DNA from: Alphaproteobacteria bacterium
Lineage (GTDB): Bacteria; Pseudomonadota; Alphaproteobacteria; Sphingomonadales; Sphingomonadaceae
NCBI GenBank assembly: GCA_020249025.1
Contig: JADCGM010000347.1
Coordinates: 1 to 13,221, forward strand
Reading direction: 5' to 3'
Length of the DNA: 13,221 bases
Part shown: piece by piece, positions 6,985 to 13,221 of the stretch
How the letters are laid out: each line of letters starts with the position of its first letter
Position numbering within the stretch: the first letter of the stretch is position 1
Program-made: the position numbers and the translations under genes
Notes under the pieces: generated by a model
Told to the model about the DNA's origin: nothing
Database searches by the model: none
Seen by the model: only the letters and a program-made list of their open reading frames with translations

Positions 6985-8085
6985 TCATTCTTCGGTCCGG
7001 AACAGCAGCGCCTCGCCGATCAGTGCGAACAGCAGGATCGGCGGCCAGGCCGCGAGCACCGGCGGCACCGCGCCGAAATTGCCCATCGCCAGCATGAAAT
7101 TGTCGGCGACGAAAAAGCCGAAGCCGAGCGCCATGCCGGCGACGACGCGGACGAACAGCTTGCCCGAGCGGGCGAGGCCGAAGGCGGCGACCGAGCCGAG
7201 CAGCGGCATGAGGATCGCCGAGAGCGGCCCGGACAGCTTGTGATGGAGCGCGCCCTCGAGCTGGGCGGTGGGGCGGCCGGCGGCCTTGAGGTTCTCGATC
7301 GCGCCGACGAGTTCCCAGAAGGGCATCTGGTCGGCCTTGACGACCGCGCCGGTGAAGCGCTCGGGCGCGACGGGCAGGGCGAGGAACAGCGACGGCGCGG
7401 TGGTGACCTTCGCGGTCTCCATGTCGAACCCGCGAACGCCTGACAGCCGCCAGCCGCCGGGCGCCGGCCGCGCCTTCACGGCGCGAATGATCCCGGTCAG
7501 CCGGTTGCCGGTGCGGTCGTAGATGGTGACGTTGTTGAGGACCACATCCTCGTCGAACCCGTCGACCCGCTGGGCGAGGATGAGGTCGGAGCCCTCGCGC
7601 ACCCAGACCGCGCGGGTGACCGAGCCGTCGGCCGGGGTCGCGCCATAATCGGCGGCCTGCCAGGCGGCGAGGCGGGCGTTGGTGCGTACCAGCAGCAGCT
7701 CGTTGAAGGCGAAGGTGAACAGGGTGATGCCGAAGGCCGCGGCGGTCAGCGGCATGAGGATCTGGTGCGCCGACAGGCCCGCCGCCTTGAAGATCGTCAC
7801 CTCGCTGTTCTGGTTGAGCGTCAGGAAGGTGACGAGCGTGCCGAGCAGCACCGAGAAGGGCAGTGCGAACGACAGGATCTGCGGGAAACGCAGCCCGACG
7901 TAGAGCCAGAGCGAACTCTCGTCGTTGCCCGCGACCGCGAGGATCTTGCCCGATTCGGTGAGCAGATCGAGCGTCTGCAGCACGATGGCGAGCCCGAGCG
8001 CGAAGGCCAGCGTGCGCACGATGAACATGCGCGCGGCGTAGAGCGCGATGGTCTTCGACGGGAAGGGCGAGAGCAGCGGCGTCAC
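6985..8085 (-). CDS. lptG: LptG-like permease of the lipopolysaccharide/lipid export bridge
   Basis: I choose the GTG at 8085, four bases after the stop of lptF; it gives 366 residues, close to the usual 360. A longer open frame reaches 8220 but would overlap lptF by 131 bases with an Arg/Ser-rich sequence unlike the family. Three N-terminal membrane helices (about 15-37, 60-90, 105-130), a periplasmic beta-jellyroll region (about 135-265) and three C-terminal helices (about 275-362) match YjgQ/LptG. The cytoplasmic segment NSEVTIFKAAGLSAHQIL (93-110), with Glu95 and Gly103, is the coupling helix that docks on the ATPase LptB. LptG pairs with LptF and LptB2 to lift LPS out of the inner membrane. 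In sphingomonads, which lack LPS, the cargo may be another outer-membrane lipid. Confidence 0.9.
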   Translation of the reverse strand: MTPLLSPFPSKTIALYAARMFIVRTLAFALGLAIVLQTLDLLTESGKILAVAGNDESSLWLYVGLRFPQILSFALPFSVLLGTLVTFLTLNQNSEVTIFKAAGLSAHQILMPLTAAAFGITLFTFAFNELLLVRTNARLAAWQAADYGATPADGSVTRAVWVREGSDLILAQRVDGFDEDVVLNNVTIYDRTGNRLTGIIRAVKARPAPGGWRLSGVRGFDMETAKVTTAPSLFLALPVAPERFTGAVVKADQMPFWELVGAIENLKAAGRPTAQLEGALHHKLSGPLSAILMPLLGSVAAFGLARSGKLFVRVVAGMALGFGFFVADNFMLAMGNFGAVPPVLAAWPPILLFALIGEALLFRTEE

Positions 8086-8089
8086 GGCT

Positions 8090-9304
8090 CTATTCCGCCG
8101 GGCTGAGCGCGCGGCGCGGCCGCCGCCATTTGACAAGCCGCTGCACCAGCTTGGCGATCTGGCCGATGCCGCGCTCGAGCGCGCCGAGCGGCTGGCCGCC
8201 GGGGCGGAAGGCGAGGACATAGTAGAGCCAGCCGCACAGCGCGCAGAACAGCACGAAGGGCACCCACTGCGCGACGATGGGATCGACGCGACCGATCTGG
8301 CCCATGCGTTCGGCGTACTGGGTGATCTTGTGGTAGGTGACGATCGTCACGATGCCGAGAAAGATGCCGAGCGCCGATGTCGAGCGCTTGGGCGGCACCG
8401 CCAGCGCCACGGCAAGCAATGGCAGCACCAGCATCACGACGCACTGGACAATGCGGCGCTGGAGCGTCGCGAGGCTGACACGCGCATCCTCAGGATCGGG
8501 GCCACTGCTGGCGGCGACGAGTTCGGGCAGCGTGCGCTCGTCGCCGTCGCCCTCGCCGCGGTTGCGGAAGCCCTCCATGCGCGGCAGGTCGATGGGCAGG
8601 TCGTTGACGGTGAAGCGCAGCGTGCGCGGCGAGACGTAGCGCGGATCGTCGTGGACGAGCACGCCGCTGGTCAGCCGCAGCAGGATGACGTCGGGATCGT
8701 CGGTGGCGAGGAAGGTGCCGCGATCGGCGGTGGCGACCACGGACCGGCCGTCGGCGCTTTCGGCGCGGACGAAGACGCCACGCAGATCGCGCCCGCCCTC
8801 ATGGCTTTCTTCGACCCGGAGCGTCATGCGCTTGCCGAGGTTGGTGAACTCGCCGACCTTGATCGAGGCGCCGAGCGCGCCGGAGCGCAACTCGAAGCGC
8901 AGCCCCTCGTAATTATAGCGCGACAGCGGTTGCACCCAGCCAACGATGGCGAGGTTCACCAGCGCCAGTGCCGCCGCGAAGCAATAGGGCACGACGAGCA
9001 GGCGGTTGTAGGAGACGCCGACCGAGCGCAGCGCATCGAGTTCGCTCGACAAGGCGATTCCGCGGAAGCCGAGCATCACGCCGAGCAACAGCCCGACCGG
9101 GATGCCGAGCGCCAGATATTCGGGCAGCAGGCTGCCGAGCATCCGCCAGACGACCGAGACCGGCCCGCCCTCCGTCACCACGAAGTCGAAGAGCTTCAGC
9201 ATCTTGTCGAGCAGAAGCAGCATCGCCGCGATGACGAGGGTCGCCGTCAGCGGGACAGCGATCTGACGGGCGAGATAGCGGTCGAAGCGCGTGAACAGCC
9301 GCAA
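8090..9304 (-). CDS. lptF: LptF-like permease of the lipopolysaccharide/lipid export bridge
   Basis: The frame ends at TAG (8090-8092). An in-frame TGA lies close upstream, and the only suitable start before the conserved FDRYLARQI is the TTG at 9304, with an AGAGGG stretch some 9-14 bases before it. The 404-residue protein has the YjgP/LptF plan: helices about 15-35, 58-85 and 100-125, a periplasmic jellyroll region (about 130-285), and three C-terminal helices (about 293-375). The coupling segment SSELDALRSVGVSYNRLL (87-104), with Glu88 and Gly95, should contact LptB. It is a little longer than E. coli LptF (366), mainly through an acidic periplasmic stretch and a basic tail of about 28 residues. 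It is first in the - strand row and diverges from the DUF2141 gene; lptG follows after four bases, so the two are translationally linked. Confidence 0.9.
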   Translation of the reverse strand: MRLFTRFDRYLARQIAVPLTATLVIAAMLLLLDKMLKLFDFVVTEGGPVSVVWRMLGSLLPEYLALGIPVGLLLGVMLGFRGIALSSELDALRSVGVSYNRLLVVPYCFAAALALVNLAIVGWVQPLSRYNYEGLRFELRSGALGASIKVGEFTNLGKRMTLRVEESHEGGRDLRGVFVRAESADGRSVVATADRGTFLATDDPDVILLRLTSGVLVHDDPRYVSPRTLRFTVNDLPIDLPRMEGFRNRGEGDGDERTLPELVAASSGPDPEDARVSLATLQRRIVQCVVMLVLPLLAVALAVPPKRSTSALGIFLGIVTIVTYHKITQYAERMGQIGRVDPIVAQWVPFVLFCALCGWLYYVLAFRPGGQPLGALERGIGQIAKLVQRLVKWRRPRRALSPAE

Positions 9305-9411
9305 GTTTTCGTCGCCCTCTGGTCAAACTTCCGCCGCATCCCGTCCCGATATGGAAAGCGTGGACGGGCCGGCTTTGTGGCCAGCGTATAGCCCGCCGGA
9401 GAAACTTGGTC
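9305..9411. promoter_or_regulatory. Divergent intergenic region between lptF and the DUF2141 gene
   Basis: These 107 bases separate two rows of genes that point away from each other, so promoters for both must lie here or just inside the genes. The + side has a clear ribosome binding site, GGAGA (9398-9402). The - side has an AT-richer stretch with GCTATAC (9392-9386 read on the - strand), reminiscent of the Caulobacter -10 type, but no convincing -35 partner. I could not assign either promoter with confidence. Confidence 0.5.
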
Positions 9412-9948
9412 ATGCGCAAAAGCTGGACTTTGGGGGGGCTGGGGGCGGCCATTGGGCTCGTGCTCTCAACAACCGCCTATGCCGTGCCGGCGCGCGCCCA
9501 GGATGTGCTCGGCGCCGATGCGGCGGCCTGTGCGCCGTCTGCCTCGGGATCGGCGGTGCTCGCCCGCGTCCACGGCTTCAAGAGCCGGACCGGCAAGCTG
9601 CGCGTCCAGACCTATGGCAACGACCCGGAGCGCTTCCTCGACAAGGGGTCGAAGCTGCGCCGCATCGAGGTGCCGGTGAGCCCGGCCGGCGACATGCACG
9701 TCTGCATCGAGGTGCCGGGCCCCGGCACCTATGGCGTCGCCGTGCGCCACGACCGCGACGGCAACGGCAAGTCCGGCTGGAGCGACGGCGGCGGCTTCTC
9801 GCGCAATCCCAAGCTGCGGCTGCCCAATCCGAAGCCCGATTTCGACGACGTCGCGATCGACGTCGGTCCCGGCGTGAAGCGGATCGACATCGTTCTGAAC
9901 TACAAGAACGGGCTGTTCTCGATCGGTCCCGTGGCGGAGGCGCGCTAG
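9412..9948 (+). CDS. Exported DUF2141 protein
   Basis: I start at the ATG at 9412, nine bases after GGAGA (9398-9402); a TTG two codons earlier is too close to that site. The 178-residue product has a signal peptide: Arg2/Lys3, a hydrophobic core of about 7-24, and likely cleavage after Ala29 in PARA-QD. The mature part (about 48-165) is a DUF2141 domain: GKLRVQTYG, then YGVAVRHDRDGNGK (107-120), then a GGFSRNP turn. The HD-x-(D/N)-GNGK loop is the family hallmark. Two cysteines in the mature protein (Cys40, Cys98) could form a disulfide. DUF2141 proteins are periplasmic or outer-membrane proteins of unknown function. The stop is three bases before the lipid kinase start, so the two genes are co-expressed, which suggests a role in envelope lipid handling. 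Confidence 0.88.
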   Translation: MRKSWTLGGLGAAIGLVLSTTAYAVPARAQDVLGADAAACAPSASGSAVLARVHGFKSRTGKLRVQTYGNDPERFLDKGSKLRRIEVPVSPAGDMHVCIEVPGPGTYGVAVRHDRDGNGKSGWSDGGGFSRNPKLRLPNPKPDFDDVAIDVGPGVKRIDIVLNYKNGLFSIGPVAEAR

Positions 9949-9951
9949 GCG

Positions 9952-10917
9952 ATGGCGGTGGTCGCGCTCCTGTCGAATCCGAAGTCGACGGGCAACCGCG
10001 CGCTGCTGCCGCGGATCCGCGAGTTCGTCGCGGCGCATCCGAATATCTTCCACTACGAGGTCGAGAGCATCGAGGAGGTGCCGACGGCGCTGCTGTCGAT
10101 GGCCCGGGTCAAGCCCGCCGCCATCGTCGTCAACGGCGGCGACGGCACCGTTCAGGCGACGCTGACCGAGATCTACCACGGCGGCCATTTCAACGGCGCG
10201 CCGCCGCCGGTGGCCGTGCTGCCGAACGGCAAGACCAACCTGATCGCGCTCGATCTTGGCGCGCATGGCGATCCGATCGGCGCGCTCGATCAGATCCTGA
10301 CGATCGTCGACGCCGACGTGCGGCCGCATGTTGTCGCGCGTCAGCTCATTGCGCTGTCGGATGGTCGCAACACCCGTCCGGTCCTCGGCATGTTCCTCGG
10401 CGGGGCGGGGCTTGCCGATAGCATCCTGTTCTGCCGCAACAAGATCTATCCGCTCGGCCTGCCCAACTGGCTGAGCCACCTCATCACCGCGGTGACGCTG
10501 CTGTTCAGCGTGCTGGTCGGCGGCAAGCATGGCGCGATCCGGCCGGGCAAGCTGCGCATCTCGGTGGCGCGCGGCGGCGAACTTCAGGGCCGTTTCCTCG
10601 TGCTGATGGTGACGACGCTCGAACGGCTGCTGCTCAACATGCGCAGCCACGGCTTCGACCGCTCGGGCTCATTGAAGCTGATGGCGATCGAGCAGCGGCG
10701 GTCGGCGGTGCTGAAGGGCATCGTCAACGCCATCCTCGGCCGGCTCGACAAGAGCCGCTTCCGCGGTTTCCACCTCGAGCGCGGCGACGAGATCCGCATC
10801 GAGGGCGAGCGCCCGAGCGTGATCCTCGACGGCGAGCTGTTCGAGGCGGCGTCGGGCCGCGCGATCGTGCTGACGCCGACCGCGCCCGTGCCCTTCCTCA
10901 GCCTCGCCGCCGCCTGA
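9952..10917 (+). CDS. DAGK-fold lipid kinase, diacylglycerol or ceramide kinase candidate
   Basis: This 321-residue protein carries the diacylglycerol-kinase catalytic fold. NPKSTGN (9-15) is the first nucleotide loop, NGGDGT (61-66) the signature phosphate-binding loop, and DGE (293-295) the acidic C-terminal motif that closes the site. The usual LPLGTxND segment is replaced by LPNGKTNLIA (90-99), and the GGG and DDG patches of the YegS group in the C-terminal domain are not seen, so this is a divergent subfamily. It should phosphorylate a lipid hydroxyl with ATP on the inner face of the inner membrane. Diacylglycerol would give phosphatidate and ceramide would give ceramide 1-phosphate; the sequence alone does not decide. 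GGAGG (9936-9940) lies 11 bases before the ATG. The next gene resembles a phosphatidate cytidylyltransferase, which fits the kinase supplying its substrate. Confidence 0.87.
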   Translation: MAVVALLSNPKSTGNRALLPRIREFVAAHPNIFHYEVESIEEVPTALLSMARVKPAAIVVNGGDGTVQATLTEIYHGGHFNGAPPPVAVLPNGKTNLIALDLGAHGDPIGALDQILTIVDADVRPHVVARQLIALSDGRNTRPVLGMFLGGAGLADSILFCRNKIYPLGLPNWLSHLITAVTLLFSVLVGGKHGAIRPGKLRISVARGGELQGRFLVLMVTTLERLLLNMRSHGFDRSGSLKLMAIEQRRSAVLKGIVNAILGRLDKSRFRGFHLERGDEIRIEGERPSVILDGELFEAASGRAIVLTPTAPVPFLSLAAA

Positions 10918-10927
10918 GCCGCCGCGC

Positions 10928-11845
10928 ATGCCGGCGCTGACCGCCTTCGTCGCGGCCGAACTCGATGCGCCGGTCGCCGGCGCGGTCCGCGACATGGCTG
11001 CGGCGCTCGCCGCCCGCTACGGCGGCGCGTCGGAGGCGGTGCTGTTCTACGGATCATGTCTCCGCGAGCAGCGGCTCGAGGGGCTGATGCTCGATTTCTA
11101 CCTGCTCGTCGATGACTACGCCCATGCTTACGACAAGCGCTGGATGGCCACCGCGAACCGGCTGATCCCGCCCAACGTCTTCTATTTCGAACATGGCGGC
11201 CTGGTCGCCAAATATGCGGTTCTGACGGTCGCCGACTTTGCGCGGTTGGCCTCGACCGCGACCCGCAACGTGTCCGTCTGGGCCCGGTTCGCCCAGCCGG
11301 CGGCGCTGGTCTGGTGCCGGGACGCGCGGGCGCGGGCGCGGACGGTGCAGGCGGTGTCGGACGCGCCGGCGACCCTGCTCGCGGCGGCGCGGCCGATGCT
11401 GCCCGACCAGCTCGACGCGCGCGACCTCTGGACCCGGGCGTTCGCGCTCACCTACGAGGCCGAGCTCCGTTCCGAACGGCAGGGCCGCGGCATCGCCATC
11501 TACGACACCGCGCCGGAGCGCTACCGCGCCGTCACCGGTCCGGCGCTGGCGCGGGCCGGGCTGGCGGCGCGGATCGACGGCGAGCGCATCAGCTTTTCCG
11601 AACCGGCCGACCGCGCGGCGGGGGAGCGGGCGTGGCGACGCCGGCGGATCGAGGGCAAGCTGCTGTCGGTGCTGCGGCTGGCCAAGGCGAGCCTGACCTT
11701 CGACGGCGGCATCGACTATCTCGCATGGAAGATCGCGCGTCATTCGGGGGTCGCCATCGAGATCCGGCCCTGGCAGCGGCGCTTCCCGATCCTGGCCGGG
11801 CTGCTGCTGCTGCCGACCCTCAAGCGGCGCGGTGCGATCCGCTAG
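10928..11845 (+). CDS. Tam41/Mmp37-like nucleotidyltransferase, candidate CDP-lipid synthase
   Basis: This 305-residue protein matches, from memory, the layout of mitochondrial Tam41 (phosphatidate cytidylyltransferase). LFYGSCLREQ (39-48) corresponds to the FAYGSGV-x-Q loop. LMLDFYLLVDDY (53-64), with Asp56, corresponds to the LDF-x-F-x-VDD metal-binding strand. NVFYF then LVAKYAVLT (92-100) corresponds to GVYYN then LIKYGVIS. RFAQP (120-124) corresponds to the RLQKP segment, and ALTYEAELRSE (173-183) to the L-Y-R helix. The C-terminal KASLTFDGGIDYLAWKI (253-269) corresponds to the KGIFTAGVKKSVIYSL region. Tam41 makes CDP-diacylglycerol from phosphatidate and CTP without membrane helices; none are obvious here apart from a short hydrophobic tail. 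The gene starts 10 bases after the lipid kinase stop, without a clear ribosome binding site, so coupled translation is likely. It may act on the phosphorylated lipid made by that kinase. The protein is probably annotated as hypothetical. Confidence 0.82.
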   Translation: MPALTAFVAAELDAPVAGAVRDMAAALAARYGGASEAVLFYGSCLREQRLEGLMLDFYLLVDDYAHAYDKRWMATANRLIPPNVFYFEHGGLVAKYAVLTVADFARLASTATRNVSVWARFAQPAALVWCRDARARARTVQAVSDAPATLLAAARPMLPDQLDARDLWTRAFALTYEAELRSERQGRGIAIYDTAPERYRAVTGPALARAGLAARIDGERISFSEPADRAAGERAWRRRRIEGKLLSVLRLAKASLTFDGGIDYLAWKIARHSGVAIEIRPWQRRFPILAGLLLLPTLKRRGAIR

Positions 11846-11951
11846 GCCCGGAACAATTCCACCTTCGAAACATTGACGCCACACCCGCCGACGCGTTGCC
11901 GCCCGCGACCGTCCGGCGGTCCGTGATGTTTGTCAGTGGTGGAGTGTACCG
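11846..11951 (+). promoter_or_regulatory. Intergenic region with candidate promoter before the OmpA-family gene
   Basis: These 106 bases hold TTGACG (11873-11878), a fair -35 box, though the -10 partner around 11896 is poor. A five-pair inverted repeat, GACCG (11907-11911) and CGGTC (11917-11921), lies in the likely leader and could be an operator or leader hairpin. GGAG (11941-11944) sits seven bases before the ATG at 11952 and is a good ribosome binding site. A separate promoter here is likely because the gene's product differs in role from the row before it. Confidence 0.4.
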
Positions 11952-12836
11952 ATGTCCAAGTTGCGCATGTTGTTGACCCTTTCGGCCGCCGCGATGATGG
12001 CCGCCGCCGTCGACGCCCGCTCGCTTCCGGAGCAGCCGGCCGATGCCCCCAACCCGCCGAAGTCGACGCTGGTGACGCCCAAGCACCCGGGCTTCAAGGC
12101 GCTGCTCGCCAACGATCTGGAGGATGCGCGCGCCTATCTGACCGAGGCCGCCGAGCGCCAGCCGAACGACGCCTTCGCCGAGCTCAACCTCGGCGCGGTC
12201 TACCAGCGGCTCGGCCGCATGGACCTCGCCGAGCCGCTGTTCCGCGAGGCGATGACCCACGGCCGCGGTCTGATGCCGGTGGCGTGGACCAACGAGCCGC
12301 AGCGCGGCATGACCGTCGAGCAGGTCGCCTGCGACAACCTCAAGAACGGCCTGCCGCCGGCCCCTGCCGACCAGGCGCGTCCGTGCCAGACGACGCTGAC
12401 CGTCGCCGTGCAGGGTACGCAGCAGGTGCAGCCGACCGAGTTCAACACCTATTTCGACTTCGATCAGGCGACGCTGACGGCCGAGGGCCAGCAGCTCATC
12501 GCCGAGGCGGCGCGCCAGGCGCTCGCCAATCCGTCGGCGCGGGTGTCGCTCATCGGCCATGCCTCGCGCACCGGCTCGCTCGGCTACAACCAGCGCCTGT
12601 CGGAGCGTCGCGTCGAGACCGTGCGTCAGGCGCTGATCGCGGCCGGCGTCGAGGCCGCGCGCATCGATGCGCAGGCGCTCGGCGAGACGCAGCTGCCGGT
12701 GCCGACCGCCGATGGTGTGGAAGAGCCGCGCAACCGCGTCGTGAAGGGCACCTTCTCGACCGGCAGCTCGACCGTCGCCGAAGCGATCCCGGCCAGCGCC
12801 CCGACGGGCGCGTCGGGCGCGGCGCTGCGTCGCTAG
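11952..12836 (+). CDS. Exported TPR-OmpA family envelope protein
   Basis: This 294-residue protein has a signal peptide (basic start, hydrophobic core 6-20, cleavage near Ala22), a TPR-like helical region (about 45-102, with PNDAFAELNLGAVYQRLGRM), a middle part with two cysteines (127 and 145), and an OmpA C-terminal domain (about 163-267). The OmpA part starts with FNTYFDFDQATLTAEGQQLI and includes LIGHASRTGS (200-209) and YNQRLSERRVETV (212-224). OmpA domains bind the diaminopimelate of peptidoglycan through an Asp in GHTD and an Arg in the LS-x2-R helix. Here Arg221 is present, but the Asp is replaced by Ser205. No beta-barrel is present, so it is probably a periplasmic or outer-membrane-associated protein. 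The Ala/Ser-rich tail is likely disordered. It overlaps the opposing gene by four bases at the stop. Confidence 0.88.
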   Translation: MSKLRMLLTLSAAAMMAAAVDARSLPEQPADAPNPPKSTLVTPKHPGFKALLANDLEDARAYLTEAAERQPNDAFAELNLGAVYQRLGRMDLAEPLFREAMTHGRGLMPVAWTNEPQRGMTVEQVACDNLKNGLPPAPADQARPCQTTLTVAVQGTQQVQPTEFNTYFDFDQATLTAEGQQLIAEAARQALANPSARVSLIGHASRTGSLGYNQRLSERRVETVRQALIAAGVEAARIDAQALGETQLPVPTADGVEEPRNRVVKGTFSTGSSTVAEAIPASAPTGASGAALRR

Positions 12837-13221
12837 ACGCTGGCGCGAACGGTTTCCGCCCTCGGCGCCTCGACCGGCGTCGGGGGCGGGGCCGCACTCG
12901 GCTTGCCAGACTGGATGACGCGGACCTGTCCGCGGGCGGCGATCCCGGCGACACGCTCGTCGATGGCGCCGCGAATGGCCGCGGTCATCAGCAGCGCCGC
13001 GACGAGCAGCATCGCGACGCCGACCGCGATCACCGCATACATCGACTGCGCCTCCGTCGCCGCGGCGCGCGACGCCTCCTCGGTGCGGGCTGCGAGGTTG
13101 CGCGCCTCGACCTCCTTCAGCGTCGCGAAGCGCTCGCGGATCGCGTTCATCGTCTTCAGACCCTCGCCCGAGCGGACGAGCGCGACCGCGGCGGCCGTGT
13201 TGCCGGAATCGACGAGCGCGA
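12833..13221 (-). CDS. CHASE3-like sensor membrane protein, C-terminal part (5' end outside window)
   Basis: The frame is open from the window end to TAG (12833-12835), giving 128 residues; an internal ATG at 13150 is unlikely to be the true start because the frame and the helix pattern continue upstream. The visible part has a long Ala/Glu/Arg-rich helical stretch, with MNAIRERFATLKEVEARNL resembling the end of a CHASE3 four-helix sensor domain. One membrane helix follows (MYAVIAVGVAMLLVAALLM), and then about 50 residues ending in a Pro/Ala-rich tail. No HAMP, kinase, cyclase or chemotaxis signalling domain follows the helix, so this is either a stand-alone sensor or a shortened relative. 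Its signal and partner are unknown. Confidence 0.7.
   Translation of the reverse strand, partial: ALVDSGNTAAAVALVRSGEGLKTMNAIRERFATLKEVEARNLAARTEEASRAAATEAQSMYAVIAVGVAMLLVAALLMTAAIRGAIDERVAGIAARGQVRVIQSGKPSAAPPPTPVEAPRAETVRASV

Noticed and set aside
5331..7097. Long + strand open frame of 588 codons opposite the flippase gene
   Set aside because: Its translation is a low-complexity Arg/Glu/Gln/His mixture. The - strand encodes a coherent multi-helix membrane protein.
8086..8220. Upstream extension of lptG
   Set aside because: It would overlap lptF by 131 bases and add an Ser/Arg-rich segment not found in LptG. The GTG at 8085 fits the family length.
8048..9391. Long + strand open frame of 447 codons opposite lptF
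   Set aside because: Low-complexity product with no domain, whereas lptF on the other strand has full family features.
11850..11875. GGAAC resembling the -35 box of EcfG (general stress) promoters
   Set aside because: No GTT -10 element occurs at the required spacing; only TTG is found there.
1..13221. CRISPR arrays, tRNA or rRNA genes, insertion sequences, attachment sites
   Set aside because: No regularly spaced repeats, cloverleaf-like segments, transposase frames or long terminal repeats were seen on reading both strands.

Overview
The window is very GC-rich and densely coding, with almost no gap longer than about 110 bases. Codon use, promoter style and protein families suggest an alphaproteobacterium, most likely of the Sphingomonadales; this is inferred from gene content, since no marker RNA is present. 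Twelve protein genes can be supported. Two of them run off the window ends. No rRNA, tRNA, CRISPR array, insertion sequence or other mobile element was seen.

Layout. (1) On the + strand at 1-2232 are the 3' end of a D-3-hydroxybutyrate dehydrogenase and a complete MsbA-type half-size ABC exporter. The exporter has a possible leaderless promoter with an overlapping inverted repeat, and a strong hairpin lies behind it. (2) On the - strand, from 9304 down to 2268, six genes lie head to tail: lptF, lptG, a MOP-type polysaccharide flippase, a GT-B transferase resembling CDP-glycerol glycerophosphotransferases, a GNAT-fold N-acyltransferase, and a membrane-anchored protein with a YezG/DUF600-like domain. 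(3) Diverging from lptF on the + strand (9412-11845) are a secreted DUF2141 protein, a DAGK-fold lipid kinase and a Tam41/Mmp37-like nucleotidyltransferase, all closely spaced. (4) An exported TPR-OmpA protein (11952-12836) follows, converging on a CHASE3-like membrane protein cut by the window end. Their stop codons share one CTAG.

How the genes may work together. Nearly everything between 454 and 11845 is a lipid or glycan enzyme or a lipid/glycan transporter. lptF and lptG encode the membrane half of the bridge that moves lipid from the inner to the outer membrane. As I recall, the usual alphaproteobacterial neighbours of this pair are lptD, surA and pdxA; here they sit with a flippase, a polymer-type transferase and an N-acyltransferase. 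Across the divergent gap, a lipid kinase is followed at once by a protein with the hallmarks of the mitochondrial CDP-diacylglycerol synthase Tam41. Sphingomonads use glycosphingolipids in place of LPS, and Caulobacter has a DAGK-family ceramide kinase and a GNAT-family ceramide synthase. My main hypothesis is therefore a locus that makes, activates and exports a special outer-membrane lipid, possibly a sphingolipid. The gene families are seen in the sequence; the lipid identity is inference.
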